A stretch of DNA of 64,000 nucleotides. Origin: Symsagittifera roscoffensis (lineage: Eukaryota > Xenacoelomorpha > Acoela > Convolutidae). The notes below the pieces were generated by a model. It was not told the DNA's origin. It did no database searches and saw only the letters and a program-made list of their open reading frames with translations. The translations under genes were made by a program, and so were the position numbers. Positions within the stretch are counted from its first letter, which is position 1, and each line of letters begins with the position of its first letter. This document shows positions 31,785 to 42,327 of the stretch, in pieces. The stretch lies in NCBI RefSeq assembly GCF_963678635.1, contig NC_087071.1:18229613-18293612 (forward strand). The letters run 5' to 3'.

Positions 31785-32247
31785 CAATAGTGGATAAAAT
31801 TATAAAAGTAAGCATAAATTCAGGTTTTTGTTTTCTAAAACGCTTGTTTTCAAAATCTATTATAGACAAAACTTGCATGAAATTTCAGCGTTTTTTTTAC
31901 ATAGGCCAAAAGCAAATGATCAATGCTACCCAGTATGAAATTTTAAAACTTTGTCTTCAAGGCTTTTTTTCCTGGTTTAAAAGTTATAGCCATCTGCACC
32001 AAGCTGAAGTTCTTTCTTAAATCAGCGGATAAAAAATTTTTCCAAGCAATTTGAAACTTTCTATCCGACAAAATTGAATTCTTCCGTGTGACAACTTGAA
32101 TAATCATTTTTGGCTGTTTGGATCATTTGCTCTTGGTCTTCGCAGAAATGTTACTGAATCTTGAAGGAAATGTTCTCCAAAATGGACATTGAAAAGAGGC
32201 ATTTGAAGATTTAATCCAGAAAATGCATTTAAAATTGTCCACTAGTG
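31785..32247 (+). mobile_element. Tc1/mariner-like MITE
   Basis: 463 bp with ends CAATAGTGGATAAAATT and, inverted, CACTAGTGGACAATTTT, flanked by TA on both sides (31783-31784 and 32248-32249), the Tc1/mariner target duplication. The interior is shared with 24009-24620. There is no transposase, so it is non-autonomous. Confidence 0.72.
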
Positions 32248-32429
32248 TAAATACTGGAGAAAAAAAGAAACGAAAGCAAGCATTTTTAATTTTTTTATAG
32301 CGGTAGTTTTTTATTTCAGTTACGTCTGAGTCAATTTAAGAAAACATTTGGTACAAAAAGAAGACACTAGCCCTAAAGTACTTATCGTTTCCAAAAACTT
32401 AGTTTTTCGGTAATTCAACATTCTGTTTT

Positions 32430-33010
32430 TAAGATTAATGAACGCACTTGAAGACTCTTATATAGGTTTTGCTGATCTTTTTTGTGTTTTTTCAGGAAAA
32501 AGTCTTGAAATATTAATGCACTTAGGTATACATGCACTTTTTGAGTTCAATTGAAATTCATCTGCTGAAATTTACGTAAATAGCTCTCTAATTTACAGAT
32601 ATTAGTTCATGCATATTAGTGCATTTATGAAAGCACTTTTTGAATTCAATTGAAATTCATCTGCCCAAAAATACGTAAATGTCACTCGTCAATTACAAAC
32701 CGTAGAAACCGGGCGAAAAGATGTGAACTATTTCTGGTTTCGAAATTGGAATATAAATTTTAGATTTCTAGGGATTTAAAACTTTACCTATTGATCCAGT
32801 TTCTACAGTTGAGTTCATAATATCAAAGAAAACGCCGATCATACATTAATCTTGAATTTCAAGGAGCTTAGAATGCATCTTTTTTTTCCTTAAAATTCGT
32901 AATTTTTTTTCTAGAAGGTAAGTGTTTTTTTATGTTAATTGCGTTCAATACTCATTTCCAATCTTCGATTGGCTATGTTTGTGTGATATTGTGTACAAAC
33001 ACTGACTTGA
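32430..33010 (+). repeat. R1 dispersed repeat, long copy
   Basis: 'gaagactcttatataggtt', 'ttgaaattcatctgctgaaa' (this block is duplicated, 32540-32590 and 32635-32690), 'tttcgaaattggaatataa', 'atttaaaactttacctattg', and the tail 'cttcgattggctatg'. Same block order as 22420-23110. Confidence 0.6.
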
Positions 33011-33112
33011 CTTTTGACCCACTTATTACCAAAAACCTTTTAAAAATTTTTATCTACTTAGGTGTCTAGTGTCTAGTTAGGAAGTTCCACAATTCTCTCA
33101 TCTGAATCAATT

Positions 33113-33300
33113 TTGGTTTCCCAGTTGCCCACCCCTTCCCCTCGAAAAATAACAAAAATGAACTGTTCGAAAATTGTTCACACGGCATTTTGCTTGTGAG
33201 AAATGTTGTAAAAATTGTTCACCTGTACACGTTGACAAGTTTCAAGGCAGTTTATAACATGAAAAGTAACTTTCTGGAATGTAGTAGAAAGACAGACACA
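33113..33300 (-). repeat. MITE family 2, inverted copy
   Basis: Reverse complement of the family 2 body: 'attgttcacacggcattttg', 'aaattgttcacctgtacacg', 'cataacatgaaaagtaac'-type blocks. Left end 'ggtttcccagttgcccacccc' is a worn terminus with its C tract. Confidence 0.55.
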
Positions 33301-33704
33301 GTGATTTTAAACTAGAAACTGTGATGTTATCATCACCTGCTTAATTGAAATATGCTATATGTTATCAGCGACAGCCACACAAACAAAAGTTACAATTTAA
33401 AGATAACGCCCATGGTTGAGACCCAAGACAGAGATGTTCCAGTACTCAGCCATCGATGGTACAGTACTGGTTTTTCTTTTGCATTTTTGTTCAATAAACA
33501 GCGCAAATTAGCGTGGATTCAATTTTGAACCAGTTAACTGAAACATAAATGCAACACTATTTTTTCGATCTCTGTTTTGATTTCTGAACAGAGTAAAAAA
33601 TAGATCGGCCCATAGGCTGTTACTTGTATGTTTTAAAATCTAAACTCTGCTGATGTATCGATGATTTGCACTTTGAGACCCTTCGGAGATCCTTCAAAAA
33701 ACTG

Positions 33705-33925
33705 ATGTTTTCCATTTTCCAAGCCAGATTTCAATTTCAGTTTTACCAGAATATTTTGACGTTGTCACAATGCAATGAAACTGGGCATGGTGAACAAATT
33801 GACAATTGTGAACATACTTGTTTTTCATAACTTACATCGTAACATCACAGGTTTAGCCACAATAACATATAAAAACAACTACGAAAAATTTAAGTTGGGG
33901 AAGGAAGTAGAAATAGCCAAAAAAG
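33705..33925 (+). repeat. MITE family 1, degraded copy
   Basis: 'tgacgttgtcacaatgcaat', 'catggtgaacaaattgaca', 'catcgtaacatcac' and 'tttagccacaataac' match the intact copies at 34998 and 45047 in the same orientation. Its G tract has been reduced to 'ggggaagg'. Confidence 0.6.
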
Positions 33926-34997
33926 GCACTTGTACACTTGAGTGTTAAGGCGCATTTTTGAGTGTTAATTATGGAAAGATATTTATCGTGAAAACAAACA
34001 ATTATTGTGACGAAAAGACACAAAAGACGTTAAAAGACCTACGTAGACAAATTATCAGCAGAAACCACCAACAAATGCAGATTGACAAAACTGCCATTTT
34101 GTTGACATTCACATTTTTGAAAGAACCTTTTTCTCAAAAAATATCATTTAGAAATTTTAGAAAGAAACTGGCATTCTCAAAAAAAAAGTTGACTTTTTCC
34201 ATCCCCCACTTTTCGAACTTTCAGTTGGTGTGGTTGTTTTAAATGTTATTAAGTCTGATTGCGCAATCTTGAGATTTTTGGTCTAACGATGTACAGTTTG
34301 TTGACAGTAGTTAATTTGTTCACCATGCAAAACTTCATTGCATTATGACAACGCAAAATTAGTTTTTGAAATTGGAAAAAAAATCATATATGCGGGAGGT
34401 ATTTGATGAGTGCCAAAAAACTTTGAAAAATAAACTTCTTGATGTAAATAAGGGCAAATTTGGAAAATAATTAAAGTTTAAAAAAAGAAAACTCTTGTCG
34501 ACTTTTATCCTAAATTTAAAGCATTCCGTTTGCGAAGTTTGATTTCGTATTTTCTACTCTGTAATGAATAAAAGTTGTTACAAAATTAGCTCGCAAAAAA
34601 TAAATTGTTATCATGCAAACTTTCACTATATACTGACAACGTCCAAGATTTTTTTTTTCAAAATTGAAAAATGGAGGGATTGAAAAAAGAGGAAGTTATA
34701 TTCAATGTAGGTACTAGCTAGGTTGAAAGACAGCTATTAAATTTTTCATTTAACCGTAGATATTTGCAAATTTTATGCACAAATAGTTCTTATATAAAGT
34801 AGATACTGGAAGTTTTTGAATAAATTTAAGAAAGTTTGGCTTTTTATTTTTCAAGATTCTCTGTTGTCATACGCATTATACTGGAGAAAAAAGGCAAAGC
34901 AATCATTTTTTTATAGAACATTTTAAAATTTCAGAAAAAACTGTTTGATCACAAGCGTTTAAGAAGAAACCATATTTTTCTAAGCAGTGAAAACTTG
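33925..34997. other. No gene; fragments of MITE family 1
   Basis: 34255-34395 carries a reverse-oriented family 1 remnant ('aatttgttcaccatgcaaaa', 'cattgcattatgacaacg'), and 34610-34690 another ('ctgacaacgtcc'). The frame at 33958-34242 has no motif. Confidence 0.4.
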
Positions 34998-35221
34998 GGC
35001 TCTTTTCCAGTTTCCCCCCCACCTTTCAAATTCAATTTTGAAAAGCTTATTTAACGTTGTCATAATGCAATGAAATTTGGCGTGGTGAACAAATCGACAA
35101 TTCTGAACAGATTTGTTCTTCATACTTAACAGCGTAATATCACGCATTTAGCCGTAATAACACGTAAAACAAACATAAAACTCTGTAATTTGAAAGGGGG
35201 GGGGGGAACTGGAAAAGAGCC
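34998..35221 (+). mobile_element. MITE family 1, intact copy with 8-bp target duplication
   Basis: 224 bp. Left terminus GGCTCTTTTCCAGT then a C run; right terminus a G run then ACTGGAAAAGAGCC. It is flanked by perfect 8-bp repeats AAAACTTG (34990-34997 and 35222-35229). No coding capacity. The GG..CC ends, C run and 8-bp duplication are the same architecture as the Merlin element at 7071-16669. Confidence 0.85.
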
Positions 35222-35459
35222 AAAACTTGATTCAGATAACAGAAAAGAGGAATTCTTAAGCCAGATTAGTCCGGTGAGCATGTAGAATTTTCACTTGGTT
35301 TTTGTTAATTTGTTAATTTGTTGGTCTAAGGTTAGATTTTACTGAGTTTTACAAAAAAATGAATGAAACATTGAAGCTTACTGCTCCAAATCAAAATGTC
35401 CCAAAGATAATTTTTCAGAATTAAAAAAATAAGGTTTTTGGGTTTGTTTTCACCGTTTT

Positions 35460-36180
35460 AAGAGAAATGAACGTATTGAAAACTCTTATATATTTCTTGC
35501 TGATTTTTTTGTTTGTTTTTCTTTTTTTTTAGAAACAAAATTGAAAAAAAAAATTCATCATTTTGTTCACGCTAAAGTGCATTTCCATTGTTAAAATGAA
35601 GGCAAACTCCACTATCGAACGAAATGTACAGATGACAAAAAACGTGACCGACTTCTGATTTCGAAAATGGATACTGAAAATCAGATTTTCCAGCGACATA
35701 AAAGTTTAGCCTATTGATCCAGTTTAATTGGGTTGGAATTAATAAAAAAAGTTCCCATAAAATAATTGTTCAACAAAATCCAAGAACTTAAACGCCATCT
35801 ATTTTTTTTCTGCGAAATTCAAAAGTTGAAGGCTCTTGAAAAGATAAGTCAGTTTTTTCTTCAGTTTCCGTATTAAGTCAGTTTTTCTTCAGTTTCCGTG
35901 CTTTCAGTTTCTTCAAAAAGATAAATCAGTTTTTCTTCAGTTTCCGTGTCTTTATTTCTTCAGTATTGATGTAAATAAGGGCAAAATTGGAAAATAATTA
36001 AATTTTGAAAAAGGAAGACTCTTTTCGACTTTTATCCTAAATTTAAAGCAACCGTTTTGCGAAGTTTGATTACGTATTTTTCTACTATGTAATGAATTTT
36101 TCTACTTTTTTCCTTGCGTTCATTACCCTTTTCAAACTGTTAGTTGGCTATATTTGTTAGTTGGTTGCGTTTTTTGGAAT
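35460..36180 (+). repeat. R1 dispersed repeat, long copy with internal duplications
   Basis: 'attgaaaactcttatatatt', 'gatttcgaaaatggatac', 'ccagcgacataaaagttt', 'tattgatccagttt' and tail 'aaactgttagttggctat'. A short segment 'agtcagtttt.cttcagtttccgt' is repeated three times at 35845-35955. Confidence 0.58.
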
Positions 36181-36324
36181 GAAAAGTTCCCTCAACAAAG
36201 CCAATTTAACAGCTACTACCCTAAAGAAACCGGAAAGTAATTTTGCTTAATAAAATTGTTATTTTTTTCAGTTAACTAGTAGCCTTATTTTTTTCTTCAG
36301 TGTATATGAATGAATGTCTTCGGT

Positions 36325-36460
36325 TTCGATGTAACGTATGCAGAACAAATGTGTTCACCACAGTTAGTTTGTTCACCATGCAAAATTGCTTCTAGGTGGA
36401 AATAAGTTTTGCAAAACTGAAATCCAAAGTGGAGGGGAAGTGGAATAGAGCCAAAAAAGT
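36325..36460 (-). repeat. MITE family 1, truncated copy
   Basis: 'gatgtaacgtatgcagaac', 'agtttgttcaccatgcaaaa' and right end 'ggaggggaagtggaatagagcc', oriented like 41395-41615 and lacking the left half. Confidence 0.5.
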
Positions 36461-38109
36461 TATGCAAAGTTTATTCAATGCAAAAACTGGCAAGGTACGA
36501 AAAATTTTCAGTAAATTGTAGATCGTGGAATGCAACTTCACTGTTTGTTGATTCTGAAAAACAGATGAGGACTCCGCATTTTTTTAAACGATTTTTTACT
36601 CTTTAACAAGGAAATACCTGCTGCTTGTCTTAAGCTTAAAACTATGGAAGTGTTTTTACAGAAAGTTTTCTTCTGTATTCTCATTTATGTATGTTGGCCT
36701 TTCTATTAAGCGAAATAATATCAAAATAGAATGTTAGCAAGAGTAAGTGTTTTTGCAGATTCATAGCAAAACCAATAATGAATGTTTTGACTATATTCGG
36801 GTCGTTTCTTGATATATCACTTGCTATTTATTTGATAATAGTGAAAAAATATGTTCGTTCCAATAAATTTTGAATGCTTTACAACCAAAAAACAACTACA
36901 AATTCAATAAAATTACAATCACTGTTTTTAGGGCTCTCTCCTTCAAAAAAATTGTGCGCGTAAGCGATCATTTTCTTTGAAGCCTTGTTTCGATCGATTT
37001 GAATATTTGAGTTTCGTTAAGTTTTTTTTTCTCAACAACTTCTACGTTTGTATGTGCTTTGAACTCCAAAATCAAACGCCAGAAGCTTGTTAAGAAAAAA
37101 AACTTGCGAACTCAATTCTTTCTACTAGGCAGAGAAATGGAGGCTGTTCTTGTCAAGATGTGTTCAACTAGTATTATTTTCATTTTTCTCTATCTGTTTT
37201 GAGGAGTCAATCTGGGAAAGAGCTAAGTTTGATCGACTTTTATCCATGCCATAAAACATGGGTATCAAAGCAGTTAGGTAGTTTTAGATCTCAATAAAAG
37301 CTCAAAAAAGTGATAACCAAGTGTCTTTTGAGGGGTGAGAAAAAGTCTCACGAACATATTTAGGCTTTTCCCGCATAAATTCCTTAACAAATAAAAAAAA
37401 AACATCAATTTCAAAAAACTATTTTTCTCCTCATTTTTTAAAGTTTCGAATCTTTGCTCTTCATTTTATTTGAAAGGTACATCCGTTTGTCAACTCAGAT
37501 GATCAATGTGTGTAACGGGCATAATTCAGGTTATGTGTTTTTGGAAATATTTGAAACTGATTCCCCTAAGCCATTGATTGATGCAACAATTATTTTTCTG
37601 TTTAATTTGCTAAATTTGGCGATCGATTAGGTACAAAGAAGCATTTTCTTCTGATGTTTTGGTAACGAAGTCAACTTTGAGAGTTCAGCAATAGCGCTTA
37701 CGGTTGGCTATGAAAATTGATAGTCTTAATTCGCTTTTCGAAATTTCTGCAAGGCTCAGAATCGTAGTTAAAAAACAGTAAGCAAAACAACTGTATATAA
37801 CAAACGCTGAATCGATTCTTCTTGGTTAATGAATTGTCGAACAGTCAGAAAAAATCTCAATGACTTCTTTGTCAGGCAATTATTTATTAACTCAATTTTT
37901 TTTTTAGATGAATAGATCAACAAGTATAGCCGGTTGCTCTGCAAGAAGCACAGTAAAATGTATTGCTTAAAAATTTTTATCGCTTGTCTGGTTTTTTCCT
38001 AATCCTTGTCCCCGTTTATAGTGTTTACTTCTAATTCAGTTTTTTGTGGTAAAATGAAAATCCTGACAAATTTCTTAACTTACTTTCTGACTAACAGTGT
38101 CCTGACTAA
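36461..38109. other. No gene seen
   Basis: AT-rich sequence without long frames, exons, RNA genes or clear repeats. Confidence 0.4.
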
Positions 38110-38903
38110 CCCGCACCGGAGTTCCATGGATAATAATCGATTATAATGGAAAAATGTTGTCTAAAATGTTGTCATTATGATCCATTATTGTGGCAAATTT
38201 AGACCACGTAATCGATTATGTGGTCATTACAATCGATTTTTCTTCGAAAAATAAAAGTCCATTATAATCCATTATAATCGATTTTAATCCATTAATTTTG
38301 TCACTGAAATCGATTGTTTTTACCAAAATAATCCATTATTATTGATTATTTTGAAATAAAAATCCATTATAATTGGTTATAATCCATTTAATTTTTAGAA
38401 TTAAAATCCATTATTTTTGGTTGGGGTGGTTGGTAAACTGGAGTGTGGGGGCGGTAAAATGGGGGGGGTTGTGAATAAAAACAGTAAAAATAAGTGCTAG
38501 TTAAACTGCGATGAATTAAAAAAGTAGAGACAAAAAAATATAAATTTTATTCTGAAATGTAACATTTTATGAAACGTAAAATGTAGCAACTGCACTAAAC
38601 AGGAATTGAGATATTTTTGAAAAAAAATTAAAATTTCATGATTAACCCCTCGAAAAAATCCATAATAATCGATTATAATCGATTAAAAATGGATTATTTT
38701 GCCTCGAAAACAAGTTTCATTTTCTTTCAAAATAATCGATTATATTCGATTACAATCGATTATATTCGGATTTTTTTGATTAGAAAAATAGTTTCATTAT
38801 AATCCATTTTTAATCGATTATAATCAAATATTACCGAAACTTATTGAGACAGACCACGAAATTTCAATATAATTGATTATTATCCATGGAACTCCGGTGC
38901 GGG
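38110..38903. mobile_element. Foldback element filled with ATCGATTA/ATCCATTA motifs
   Basis: 794 bp. The ends are inverted copies: CCCGCACCGGAGTTCCATGG then ATAATAATCGATTAT on the left, matched from the right end with few mismatches for about 35 bp. Inside, on both sides of a G-rich centre (38415-38475), lie dozens of TAATCGATTA, TAATCCATTA and TATAATCGATT variants, so most of the element can pair with itself. It is non-coding. I could not define a target duplication. Confidence 0.78.
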
Positions 38904-39073
38904 AATATTTCTCAGTATTGAACTTGTCTCAAATTCCTCCGTCACTTCGCACGAGCATCAAATTTATGGTATTACCAGTGGGTTTTTCAATTACAAGATT
39001 AAGTACGAAGACTAAATATGTTGGTCATGGCTGAATCAGTCTTCATTCCAGTTTTCACAGCAATCAGCCAAAG

Positions 39074-39271
39074 GGCTCTTTTTCCTCACCCCCCTCGCCT
39101 CACTCAAACATGAATTTTATGGTCTAACGAGAGGTTTTACAAGGTTAATTATGATGACCAAATATGCTTTTCATGGCCTAATTAGTCTGCATGTCCATTT
39201 TCATGACAATCAGTCAAAGTGAACAGTAAATTCAAAAAAAAATTGCAGGTGGGGGGGAAGGAAAAAGAGCC
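39074..39271 (+). mobile_element. MITE family 3, near-intact copy
   Basis: 198 bp. Left GGCTCTTTTTCCTCACCCCCC, right 'ggtgggggggaaggaaaaagagcc'. The interior ('tttatggtctaacgag', 'attatgatgaccaaatatgc') is unrelated to families 1 and 2. Remnants of the same family lie at 38945-39070, 40421-40609 and 41065-41170. Flanks 'agccaaag' and 'ggccaatt' are at best a worn target duplication. Confidence 0.65.
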
Positions 39272-39399
39272 GGCCAATTTGAACAATTTTTGTACTTGTA
39301 GCGTGTGAAAAAAGAAGCTCGAGTTTATTAAATCATCTTGCCTACTACCTGGGATTTTTCCACTTTGCTCACTAACTTAGGGTTGTAAAAATTATTGTT

Positions 39400-39580
39400 T
39401 CAAACCAGTTTTACATGTTACTTCGGCTAAATGGTTCATGTTATGTATTGTAAGAAGAACAACTCTTTCTACAAAAATTAGTTTGCTCACCATGCCAAAC
39501 TTTATTGAATTATGACAACGGTAAAATTTTGCTTTCAAAATTGAAGTACAATTGGTGGGATGGGGAGTTAAGAATGAGCC
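39400..39580 (-). repeat. MITE family 1, degraded copy
   Basis: 'tgttacttcggctaaatggt', 'gtaagaagaacaa', 'gtttgctcaccatgccaaac', 'gaattatgacaacgg' and a right end 'ggggagttaagaatgagcc'. Confidence 0.55.
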
Positions 39581-40175
39581 CAACATAAAATGGAAAAAAT
39601 TTTTGCATCACTTTTCCGCTCACTTATCAAGTTGTCAGTTTTTGTTGTTGTTCTTAGGGTAATTACGGTTTAACGTGTAATTTTACAGTGCTAGGTTTGA
39701 AGCACAATTCTGTTCTCAGTTTTTAGTTTGTTTACCATGACAAGTTTTATTGCATTATGAATGAATTCTTTCTCAAGTTGATCCATTAGATTCCTGATCT
39801 TTTTTTTTCAAATCTACTTCAAACAACAACAGCTTCCGAACATTACTACGTGTGTTTCTAGATGTCTTTTTTTTTGTTCAACCGAGCTTCTTCAAAAATT
39901 TCAAATTGAGAGATAAACATTGTTGAATTGTGCAAAACTCCTTCTAATATTTCAAAATCTTTGTTTCATAAAAGACAAAGAGATGTCATAAAAAATGATT
40001 ATCTGCTGCTAAAAATTTGAAATAAAATTGAAAAAAATCCATAAATGTCGGTAAAAAGATACTGGAACGAGAAAAAAGCATTTCTTTTAACTACTCTGGT
40101 CTCATCCGCATCATAACCCGGATAATTCGAATGCAATAACTAAATAAATTATAACTTGCCTTATGTGTTGCTAAA

Positions 40176-40983
40176 ATGTGCAAGTGTTGTGGTTGTGGTA
40201 CAAAACATACGGCAGCCAAATAGATAGATGGACACCACCTTGCAAGTGGGAGTTTGGATCATTACGTGTGATGCCATGAGACGTCGCTATGCTTGTACTA
40301 ATTTTTCTAAAATTTCTACAACAATCCCATTAAAACCGTTTTTGGCACCCATTCCTCTATAGACCCCTCAAGCTAGTAAAAAGAAAACTTTCTAATCCCA
40401 CAAAGCGCAGAAACAACCAGCTTTTCTTTCTTTTTCCCCAAATTTGCACGATCATAGTTTTTATGGTGAAACTAGTGATTTTACAGGGTTAAGTATGTCT
40501 CCAATTTTTTTAAGGCCTAGTTAGCACACAAACGATTTTTTGTACCAATTGGACGATGCGGTTAAAAATTTACCCAAAAAAATTGCAGTCGGGGGAAATG
40601 GAAAGAGCCAAACATTCATGTTCAAAAAACTCTTTTCTACTTGTGACTCAACAGTTCATCATTTTAAATTTTAAGAAATAACAACTGGAACTTTTCAATT
40701 TTAACTGAAGCTTGATATGGGCAATCAAGTCTCAACTTCTGTTTTTGGTAAAAATTCGTTAAGGAAAAATGAGAGTAGTCCGATGGAACTGTCTTTCTGT
40801 AGGCATTTGTATCATAGGCATAATCTTCTTGGGTTATTGTTTCATCCACCTTGCCAGCCTCTTGTCCGTCCTGGGTTAGAATGTGGGGAACTTTGGAAAT
40901 AAGAAGGAAGGTTATGGCATGTATGTCAGGGACAGTGGGGCTTCAAGCCAGAGCAGGACATCAGGGTATCAAATTGATCACTG
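40176..40983 (+). pseudogene. CxCCGC membrane-protein family, copy C
   Basis: Exon 1 remnant at 40176 begins MCKCCGCGTKHTAAK and stops at TAG, although the following DNA still aligns with copy D exon 1 ('gagacgtcgctatgcttgtact'). Exon 2 remnant starts at 40803 after 'ctttctgtag' and reads ICIIGIIFLGYCFIHLASLL, then has a stop where the others read GQ/GE-N; the loop is GNFGNKKEGYGMYVRD. The end of exon 2 is scrambled and no GTTAGT donor remains. Similarity with copy D extends into the 5' flank ('ataaattataacttg.ctt.tgt') and the intron, so C and D are a recent tandem duplication of which C has decayed. An MITE family 3 copy (40421-40609) lies in its intron. Confidence 0.82.
40421..40609 (+). 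repeat. MITE family 3, in the copy C intron
   Basis: 'tttttatggtgaaactagtg', 'tttacagggttaagtatg', 'aaaaattgcagtcgggggaa' and right end 'ggaaagagcc', parallel to 39074-39271. The left end has decayed. Confidence 0.5.
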
Positions 40984-41394
40984 AAGCCAGTCTAGTTTTT
41001 CTTTTTATTTTTTTTGGGAGAAACTGAAGTCAGTAGTTTGACTGTTGTAAATTATTGTGTTTTTTTTGCTCCCTCCACCTCACATCAGCATCAACTTCAT
41101 GGTGTAATGAGAATTTTTACAAGATTAATTATTAAGACCAAATATGCAAGTTAGCATGTCAGTTTTCATAACAATGTGAGTTCTGTCATGTATATTTTTC
41201 AAGTGTTAAAAAATTACCGTTTACCAAGGTCAAGGTGTGAAAAAATTAACTATCCGAAGACATAAAAGTTGCTCAAAACATATGTAGAAACAAACATTTA
41301 CCATACATTTGTTAAAGGGTAATTTTTTTCCATACAAATCAGTATTCGGAAAAAGCCCAGTTTTCATACTTGGTGCAATCAATTATGCCTGTTT

Positions 41395-41615
41395 GGCTCT
41401 TTTCCAGTTTTCCCCCTCCCTTCGAAAAACCGAGTTTTATGTTTGTCTTACGTGTTATTACGGCTAAACGCGTGATGTTACGCTGTAAAGTATGAAGAAC
41501 AAATCTGTTCAGAATTATCGATTTGTTCACCACGCCAAATTTCATCGCATTATGACAACGTTAAATAGACTTTTCAAAATTGAATTTTAAAGGGGGGGGG
41601 GACTGGAAAAGAGCC
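41395..41615 (-). mobile_element. MITE family 1, intact inverted copy with 8-bp target duplication
   Basis: 221 bp, GGCTCTTTTCCAGT..ACTGGAAAAGAGCC with C and G runs inside the ends. Flanks are perfect 8-bp repeats GCCTGTTT (41387-41394 and 41616-41623). The interior is the reverse complement of 34998-35221. It lies 0.7 kb upstream of gene copy D. Confidence 0.85.
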
Positions 41616-42327
41616 GCCTGTTTTAATTGCATTTTGAAACTGTTCAAGTCGAATTCATTTTGGAAATTTGAATTTGTTGCTTCAGTTCACGAGTAATTTT
41701 TACACAATACATGACTGTGTTTTTCATCGGTGTAATAATGTTTTGATGGTCATGAACTTTAAGCCTCTGTCTTTTTTCTCTGAAAGTTGCTAATTCGATC
41801 CCGCGTTTTTTAGTTTATGACTAATTTCGCTAAGAGCAAAGTTGATTTTGTCATGACTTCTAAAATTTTCTGGCGCCAAATTGTTCAAAAGAGTGAACAA
41901 AAGTCATTTTTGAATTCTCATTCGAACCGATCAGCTCTTTTCCTGGTCGCATTTTCAATCTCTCTTCAAACGGCAACAACTTGCGAATATTATTACTAAA
42001 GTATTTACCAAGTCTCATTTCCAGTTATCCAACCTAGAAAAAGGGTCAAAAATCTTAAGAAATTTTTCACTCCCCCAAAATGGTGCTAAACTGCTTCGAT
42101 ATTTTTACTTTGTGTATTTTTTGTCCAATTATTAGCAATGGATTTCATATAAAATAACAATTGTCTCAACACTTTGAAATTCAGTTTGAAAAAAAAACAG
42201 TGTAATAAAAATGGTTGTAGAGCTGGAAAAGAGACTTGTTATTACTTCTAGTCTGAACCGTATCATAACCCAAGTTCGAATATAATTAGTTGATAAATTA
42301 TAACTTGTCTTCTGTGGTGTTGGCAAA

